This document shows positions 36,165 through 40,583 of a DNA stretch of 40,583 bases, piece after piece; position 1 is the first letter of the stretch, and every line of letters begins with the position of its first letter. The DNA is from Akkermansia muciniphila (GTDB lineage: Bacteria > Verrucomicrobiota > Verrucomicrobiia > Verrucomicrobiales > V1-33): positions 1 through 40,583 of the forward strand of contig CALQSQ010000052.1 of NCBI GenBank assembly GCA_943333275.1, given 5' to 3'. Both the position numbers and the translations under genes were made by a program. The notes below the pieces were generated by a model. The model was given only the letters and a program-made list of their open reading frames with translations, made no database searches and was not told the DNA's origin.

Positions 36165-38117
36165 GTGCCACGGTTATGCCTCCAAATGGCTTCAGCGATC
36201 ACCCCAGCGCAGCGTATTTCCCCTCCAATGCCATCGTGGCTGCCGGACCTTTGTCAGGCGGCCGGGACTTCTCCCGGCGATCCCCTGCCCCGGATTCAGG
36301 CGGCGATGGATGATCTGGCGCTGCGGGCGGCTCCGCTGGCGCGCTCGTGGGCCAGGTGGATGACGCTGATCCAAGCGGCGGCGGTGCTGATGCCGCTGTT
36401 GTGGCTGCTGCGGCGGACGTTAAATTTCCCTCCCGCCGTGGCGGCGCTGGCGGCGCTGTTTTCGGTGCTGATGCTGATCGGGGCGCTGTGGTGGATGCGG
36501 TGGCGGGGGATGGGGCGCACGTGGGCCCGGGCCCGGCTGGTGGCGGAGGTGGTGCGCGGCCAGATCACGGCGGCGGTGTTTCCCAAATTGCCGGCGCGGC
36601 GTGTGCTGGACAGCATTCCGGATCTCGAACCGCTGATGGGGGTCCGCGACGCCGGGTGCGAACAACCCTGGCCACAGTGGCGGGAAACGTGGCTGAGGGA
36701 TCGGCTGGAGGATCAGCTGGCCTATTACCAGGGTGCCAAGGGGCGTGCGGAAAAGAGCCGTCGGCAGTTCACGCGCTGGGCGACGATTTTCATGGATGTG
36801 ATGCTGGCGCTGGCGGTGGTCGGGGCAGTGCTGACGTTGAGCCAGCGGGCCCCGCAGTGGCTGCGCCTCTTCGGAGACTATCGGGTGGAGGCGTTTCTGG
36901 GGATTGCCGGAGCGATGCTGCCGCTGGGGATTATTCTGCTGCAGTCGCTGCGCTACTTGCAGGAGTTGAACAGGCGCACGGCGCGTTTCTCGCGACAGAT
37001 CGCGCTGCTGGAAAAAGCGCGCGCGGAGATCACGGAGACGGACTCGCCGGAGACGGCGCTGGAAATCGTTTCCAGCACGGAGGAGCAGTTGCTGGATGAA
37101 GTGGTGGATTGGTATTTCGAAGCGGAAACGTCCGAACAGTTCTATCAGGTCCGGGAAAGGAAAGGCCGCGCCGATGCCGTGGGCGCGGTGCCTGCGGGAC
37201 GTCCGGGGAGGGCGGCGCGGCTGGCGTGGCTGGCGGGAGGAGCGGGATTGCTCTTTCTGGGGAGGGTGGTGCTGGGCCGGATGCCGTACCTGCTGGCGGC
37301 CTCGGCGGGCACGCTGGGGTGGCTGTCTTTCAGTTCCCCATCGGACCCGGAGGCCCGCAGCCGTCTGCGGTCGGAGGGCACGCTGATGAATGAACGCGGG
37401 GAGGCATGGGTGCCTGATCTGGAACGCACCGCGCACGGCATGATCATCATCGTCCATGGGCTGCGTGACGGTGCCATGGTGAACGGAATAGGCAAGGAAA
37501 GCCTGTGGATGCGCCGGATGCACGCGGCGCTGGGACAACGTCTCGGCGACCGGACGCCTGACATTGCCTTGGTGGATTGGTCCGCGGCCGCGATGCCTTC
37601 CGATATTCACGGGCTGAATTCAAGCGGCCCCACGGCCAAATTTTTTGCCGACATTGCGGGTATTCCCAGCCAGGCGCGGGAGGTCGGCGACCTGCTGGCC
37701 TTCCGGCTTTCCCAACTGATTCTCGAAGGGAAGATCGACCGCACCCAACCGCTGCATCTGATCGGCCACAGTGCGGGGGGCTTTGTCGTTTCCCGCGCCG
37801 CGCTGTATCTCCGAAAAATGAACCTCGCGCCCAACGTCATGCAGGTGACCATTCTGGATACCCCGGCTCCTGACCATGAACTGACCGTGGAAGTGCCAAA
37901 GGCCTGCTCCGGGATGGATTTTTACATCACCTCGCCGTTCGTGCTGGGGCTGGATGACAAAGCGCCGCCCGCCGGGATCTACCTGAAACACATCGCCCCG
38001 GAAGCGGGTGCAGGTTTGTTGGATGCGCATCGCTATGCCTACAAATGGTTCACCGAAACCGTGCTCTCAGCCAAGCCGGGTGATCCCGGTTTCGGACATT
38101 CTCCCTTTGCCCAATAA
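36165..38117 (+). CDS. SLATT-like membrane protein fused to a serine alpha/beta-hydrolase
   Basis: A 650-residue membrane protein. Hydrophobic segments lie at about 66-82, 91-111, 205-225, 243-262 and 352-388. The block around 172-325 (RLEDQLAYYQGAKGRAEK, two membrane helices, then a charged helix with LNRRTARFSRQIALLEKARAE) has the layout of SLATT/DUF4231-type domains, known as membrane effectors in nucleotide-signalling conflict systems. From about 420 a cytoplasmic hydrolase follows: IIIVHGLRDG (oxyanion region), LVDWS, the nucleophile elbow GHSAGG with Ser536, an Asp in VTILDTPAPD, and a likely catalytic His in DAHRYAYKWF. Lipase or esterase activity on membrane lipid is plausible. Start: GTG at 36165 lies 8 bases after GAGG; ATG at 36186 is possible. 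The next gene follows after 9 bp. Confidence 0.8.
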   Translation: MPRLCLQMASAITPAQRISPPMPSWLPDLCQAAGTSPGDPLPRIQAAMDDLALRAAPLARSWARWMTLIQAAAVLMPLLWLLRRTLNFPPAVAALAALFSVLMLIGALWWMRWRGMGRTWARARLVAEVVRGQITAAVFPKLPARRVLDSIPDLEPLMGVRDAGCEQPWPQWRETWLRDRLEDQLAYYQGAKGRAEKSRRQFTRWATIFMDVMLALAVVGAVLTLSQRAPQWLRLFGDYRVEAFLGIAGAMLPLGIILLQSLRYLQELNRRTARFSRQIALLEKARAEITETDSPETALEIVSSTEEQLLDEVVDWYFEAETSEQFYQVRERKGRADAVGAVPAGRPGRAARLAWLAGGAGLLFLGRVVLGRMPYLLAASAGTLGWLSFSSPSDPEARSRLRSEGTLMNERGEAWVPDLERTAHGMIIIVHGLRDGAMVNGIGKESLWMRRMHAALGQRLGDRTPDIALVDWSAAAMPSDIHGLNSSGPTAKFFADIAGIPSQAREVGDLLAFRLSQLILEGKIDRTQPLHLIGHSAGGFVVSRAALYLRKMNLAPNVMQVTILDTPAPDHELTVEVPKACSGMDFYITSPFVLGLDDKAPPAGIYLKHIAPEAGAGLLDAHRYAYKWFTETVLSAKPGDPGFGHSPFAQ

Positions 38118-38126
38118 TATTTTCCC

Positions 38127-39854
38127 ATGCTGGCCACACTCCGGTTAAACTTTGGCAGGATCCTTCTGGGAGCTGGGCTGGTGGCGTCCGTTCTGGGCTT
38201 CATCGGCTTTCGCACCCTCAATCCGGCGCTGCCGGCGGAACTGGCGCTCTACCGCACGCTGCAGTTGTTCTACTGGGACTATTCCCCGTGGGATGCCTCG
38301 AAGGAAATCTCCATGCCATGGATGCTCATCACGGCCATGTGGCTCGCGCCGCTGGTGCTGACCGGGGCGATTTTCGGCGTGACCATCAGTCTCCTGGAGC
38401 ACCGTCTCCTGGCGTGGAAAGCGCGCCGCATGTCCGGCCACACGATCATTTGCGGCGGCGGAGAGAAAGGACGCGTGCTGGCGGAGAATCTGAAGGAGCG
38501 GAAACTTCCCTTCGTGGTGGTGGAACGAGGCAGGGAGCTTACGGACTTGCTCATTGCGGAAGGCCTGACAGCCGTGTGCGGCGATGCCTCGGAGACCGCC
38601 GTGCTGGCCCGCACTGGCATCCGCAGAGCCTTGCGCCTGGTGGCGGCAACCGGTGATGACCACGACAATCTGGCCATCGCGGTGGCGGCGGCGCAGGCCA
38701 TGGAAGGCACGGATCCCGCGCCTTCCCTGTCGATTTACCTTCACTGCGGCGATCCCGCGCTCTGTGCGCTCTATCAACGGAACCGTGCGCTTCAGGACGG
38801 ATTCGGCGGCGTTCCAGTGCGGGTGTTCAACCATTTCCGCAACATGGCGCGCCAGTGCCTCCAGGAGTTTCCACCCTCCCCGGGCACCGGAAACGTCCAT
38901 GTGGTTCTGCCGTCGCTCTCGAGTCTGGGTTTTGCCCTCGTGGTGGAGTATGCCATGGTGGGCCACTATCCCGGCGATCGCGGAGCCCACGTCCATCTGG
39001 TGGGACGGCGGGCCATCGCCGAAGCCGGGCGGCTACGCAGTCTTTATCCAGCCATCGATGAATGCCTTGTCCTGAATGCGATGGAGCTGCCGGAGACCAG
39101 CCGGTTCGCAGCGAAGGTGGCGGAGCTGGTGGCGCAACACCCGGAGCAGGATGTCTTCACGGTGTATCCCGGCATTGATGACGATCACGAAGCCTTCGCG
39201 CACGCGCTCGAACTAGCCGAGCACCTGCATGACCGGCCCGGCCTCCGGATGTTGTTGGACACCCCGCCTGGTGCGCCGGTGCGCCGGTTGGTGGAGCAGA
39301 ATTCCGCCCTCAAGCACCTAATTTCATTCCTCCCTGCCGGCGTCCTCACCGGTGGCTACGAGGCTATCATCAATGACACTCTGGACCGCACCGCGCGCCG
39401 CATTCACGACAACTGGCTGGCGGAAACCCGGCAGCAGATCGACGCCGCCCGGGCACGTGGGGATGAAGCCACCGCCCGCCACCATGAAGCCAAAGCCACC
39501 TTTCGCCCTTGGGCGGAACTCAGTGAGGAGCAGAAAGGCGCGAACCGCAGCCAGGCCGATCACATCCATTTCAAAATCCGCGCTGCCGGCCTCGATCCCA
39601 GCACCGTCACGCCAGCGATCTGGTCCCGACTGAGCGATGCCGACGTGGAAACCCTCTCCCGCATGGAACATGCCCGGTGGTCTGCCTACCTCTGGATGAC
39701 CGGATGGAAGTATGCCCCGCAACGCGACGATTCCCGGAAGCTCCATCCCAATCTCGTTCCCTACGATCAACTGGACGAACCGACCAAGGACTATGACCGG
39801 GTCGCTATCCGTCACCTCAGTCATTACCTGACAACCAACACCCCTCACCTATGA
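38127..39854 (+). CDS. two-TM TrkA-N/RCK-type protein with C-terminal RyR domain
   Basis: A 575-residue membrane protein. Two helices at about 10-28 and 66-90 form the membrane part; the loop between them has no TVGYG potassium filter. Residues 104-190 are a TrkA-N/RCK Rossmann domain (HTIICGGGEKGRVLAENL, VVVERG, AVCGDASETAVLARTGI, LRLVAATGDDHDNL), which normally binds NAD(H), ATP/ADP or another nucleotide. Residues about 255-345 look like a second Rossmann-like unit. Residues about 455-565 match the ryanodine-receptor repeat fold (WAELSEEQKGANRSQADHI, MEHARWSAYLWMTGWKYAP, LHPNLVPYDQL, DYDRVAIRHL). The likely role is to sense a small nucleotide ligand and gate the membrane part or control the hydrolase encoded upstream. 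No terminal T-run; a TGGGAAA/TTTCCCA hairpin follows at 39865-39882. Confidence 0.85.
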   Translation: MLATLRLNFGRILLGAGLVASVLGFIGFRTLNPALPAELALYRTLQLFYWDYSPWDASKEISMPWMLITAMWLAPLVLTGAIFGVTISLLEHRLLAWKARRMSGHTIICGGGEKGRVLAENLKERKLPFVVVERGRELTDLLIAEGLTAVCGDASETAVLARTGIRRALRLVAATGDDHDNLAIAVAAAQAMEGTDPAPSLSIYLHCGDPALCALYQRNRALQDGFGGVPVRVFNHFRNMARQCLQEFPPSPGTGNVHVVLPSLSSLGFALVVEYAMVGHYPGDRGAHVHLVGRRAIAEAGRLRSLYPAIDECLVLNAMELPETSRFAAKVAELVAQHPEQDVFTVYPGIDDDHEAFAHALELAEHLHDRPGLRMLLDTPPGAPVRRLVEQNSALKHLISFLPAGVLTGGYEAIINDTLDRTARRIHDNWLAETRQQIDAARARGDEATARHHEAKATFRPWAELSEEQKGANRSQADHIHFKIRAAGLDPSTVTPAIWSRLSDADVETLSRMEHARWSAYLWMTGWKYAPQRDDSRKLHPNLVPYDQLDEPTKDYDRVAIRHLSHYLTTNTPHL

Positions 39855-39941
39855 AGACAAGCACTGGGAAATTATTTTCCCATCCGCTTCTTCAACGCGG
39901 TTGACTCGGGCATACGCCTCCAAGTTCCCTGAGCGAACCGT

Positions 39942-40430
39942 TCAAATTCCGGCAAAACTCTGCGCCACCACCGCACGATGCCCGCCAAACGAAGCTTCCT
40001 CGTTCTGAGAATAACTGGCCTTTTGGGGCTCGTAGGCGGTGGCTTTTGCGGTCCCCGTCTCGGTATCATACAACATGACAAGATTCTTCGATTTGGTCTT
40101 GGATTTTTGCTCGTCGGACGGCTTGACAGGAACGGCCACATAACGGGCCTTCTTCGCCGCCACCGTCTGCTTGACCGATGACTGCCGGAGTGCGGCCTGC
40201 CCTCGCTCCTGAGCAAGGCTCCGCTGGGAAATCGATGCCTGATAAGAAATAGCCCTGCCGGCTGCCGAAACCAGCTGGCCTCCCTGGCCTCCGATCTGGC
40301 CTCCAATACTCGACAGTGCCAGTCCGAGGCCCGCCCCAAGTTCCGGATTTTGCATCGTCCCGCATGAGGCAAGACATAGAACACAACCTAAGGAGAACAA
40401 CGGTTTGGCAATGAAGTGAATCGGTTTCAT
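39942..40430 (-). CDS. small lipoprotein of unknown function
   Basis: A 162-residue lipoprotein. The ATG ending at 40430 starts a signal with lipobox LCLASC (KPLFSLGCVLCLASC), so the mature protein begins with Cys at about residue 23. A Gly-rich stretch (GAGLGLALSSIGGQIGGQGG) could enter a membrane, as in Gly-zipper proteins; then comes an Ala/Gln/Ser-rich helix, a Lys-rich linker and a short beta segment (ARYVAVPV, NLVMLYDTETG). An upstream ATG at 40454 only adds 8 residues. Family not recognised. It converges on the RyR gene, 87 bp away. The competing minus-strand frame 39872-40384 is its shadow. Confidence 0.7.
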   Translation of the reverse strand: MKPIHFIAKPLFSLGCVLCLASCGTMQNPELGAGLGLALSSIGGQIGGQGGQLVSAAGRAISYQASISQRSLAQERGQAALRQSSVKQTVAAKKARYVAVPVKPSDEQKSKTKSKNLVMLYDTETGTAKATAYEPQKASYSQNEEASFGGHRAVVAQSFAGI

Positions 40431-40479
40431 AAGATGGATGCAACCCAAATGCAAAAATCCCCGGAAGTCAATCCTTTTA

Positions 40480-40583
40480 CTATTGGGTGTTCTTTTCGGA
40501 ATAGGTGATCATGGCGAGGGCAATGTCCGCCAACATATGGGCGCGCCAAAACGTCATCAGGCTGATCACCTTGTCGTCCGGAC
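40480..40583 (-). CDS. 3' end of an unidentified gene (truncated by window edge)
   Basis: The minus strand from the right edge reads a plausible C-terminus of 33 residues (DDKVISLMTFWRAHMLADI, then ALAMITYSEKNTQ) ending at a TAG at 40480-40482. Codon choice fits the neighbours, and the other two frames are either stopped or compositionally odd. Too short to name. It lies 49 bp upstream of the lipoprotein gene on the same strand, so the two may share a transcript. Confidence 0.5.
   Translation of the reverse strand, partial: PDDKVISLMTFWRAHMLADIALAMITYSEKNTQ

Noticed and set aside
38127..38400. Potassium channel with RCK domain
   Set aside because: No TVGYG or similar filter between the two helices; only the Rossmann domain recalls a Trk/Kch protein.
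38000..39900. Classical CBASS-like operon
   Set aside because: No nucleotidyltransferase or cyclase gene is present next to the SLATT-like/RyR pair, so it cannot be called CBASS.
39872..40384. Alternative minus-strand frame overlapping the lipoprotein
   Set aside because: Arg/Trp/Pro-rich shadow sequence without signal or domain; the frame 39942-40430 has a signal peptide and lipobox.
1..40583. Insertion sequences, integrases, phage genes or attachment sites
   Set aside because: No transposase or integrase motif, no flanking inverted repeats or target duplications, and no tRNA gene were found on either strand.

Overview
The window looks like a chromosomal segment of a Verrucomicrobiota (PVC superphylum) bacterium. 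The evidence is the kind of genes present: a DUF1501-type Tat protein directly behind a PVC-type c-type cytochrome protein, a secreted PQQ-like beta-propeller, an iduronate-2-sulfatase-like sulfatase, a Tat-exported Gfo/Idh/MocA oxidoreductase coupled to a DUF1080 glycoside hydrolase, and very large secreted proteins. Base composition is GC-rich and most genes lack a strong Shine-Dalgarno sequence. No rRNA, tRNA, CRISPR array, transposase or phage module was seen.

Layout. 170-529: small membrane-anchored protein. 805-4556: tight five-gene catabolic operon (amidohydrolase, SDR, NAD-dependent epimerase, VOC protein, SDR). 4687-5501: outer-membrane-like protein behind a good Fur box. 5598-9504: a LamG / partial sugar-dehydrogenase / diheme protein and a sulfatase. 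9675-21946: three contiguous, translationally coupled genes for giant secreted proteins (about 1770, 1120 and 1199 residues) with no recognised function. 21959-26931: PQQ-like propeller, divergent from a cytochrome plus DUF1501 pair. 26932-27280: long intergenic stretch ending in a strong terminator, perhaps a small RNA. 27287-30574 (minus strand): ribBA, a secreted protein and a lactonase-like propeller. 30662-33785: ankyrin protein, secreted metzincin, Gfo/Idh/MocA oxidoreductase and DUF1080 hydrolase. 33790-35504 (minus strand): a lipoprotein and a two-domain protein whose 5' side carries a 10-unit array of 21-bp repeats. 36165-39854: a two-gene membrane system. 39942-40583 (minus strand): a lipoprotein and the end of another gene.

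The most interesting locus is 36165-39854. The first gene joins a SLATT-like multi-helix membrane region to a serine alpha/beta-hydrolase. The second, 9 bp downstream, joins two transmembrane helices, a TrkA-N/RCK-type Rossmann domain and a C-terminal ryanodine-receptor (RyR) repeat domain. SLATT-like effectors and ligand-binding RCK/RyR modules are typical of nucleotide-sensing membrane-effector conflict systems, so a sensor plus membrane-hydrolase defence or stress system is a reasonable hypothesis. The three giant secreted genes and the 21-bp repeat array with an orphan terminator beside it are the other loci worth attention.

Much of the rest fits heterotrophic breakdown of complex, partly sulfated polysaccharides: sulfatase, keto-glycoside hydrolase, oxidoreductases, SDRs and periplasmic cytochrome or PQQ-like proteins, most exported by Sec or Tat. 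All assignments come from reading motifs by eye; no database search was run.
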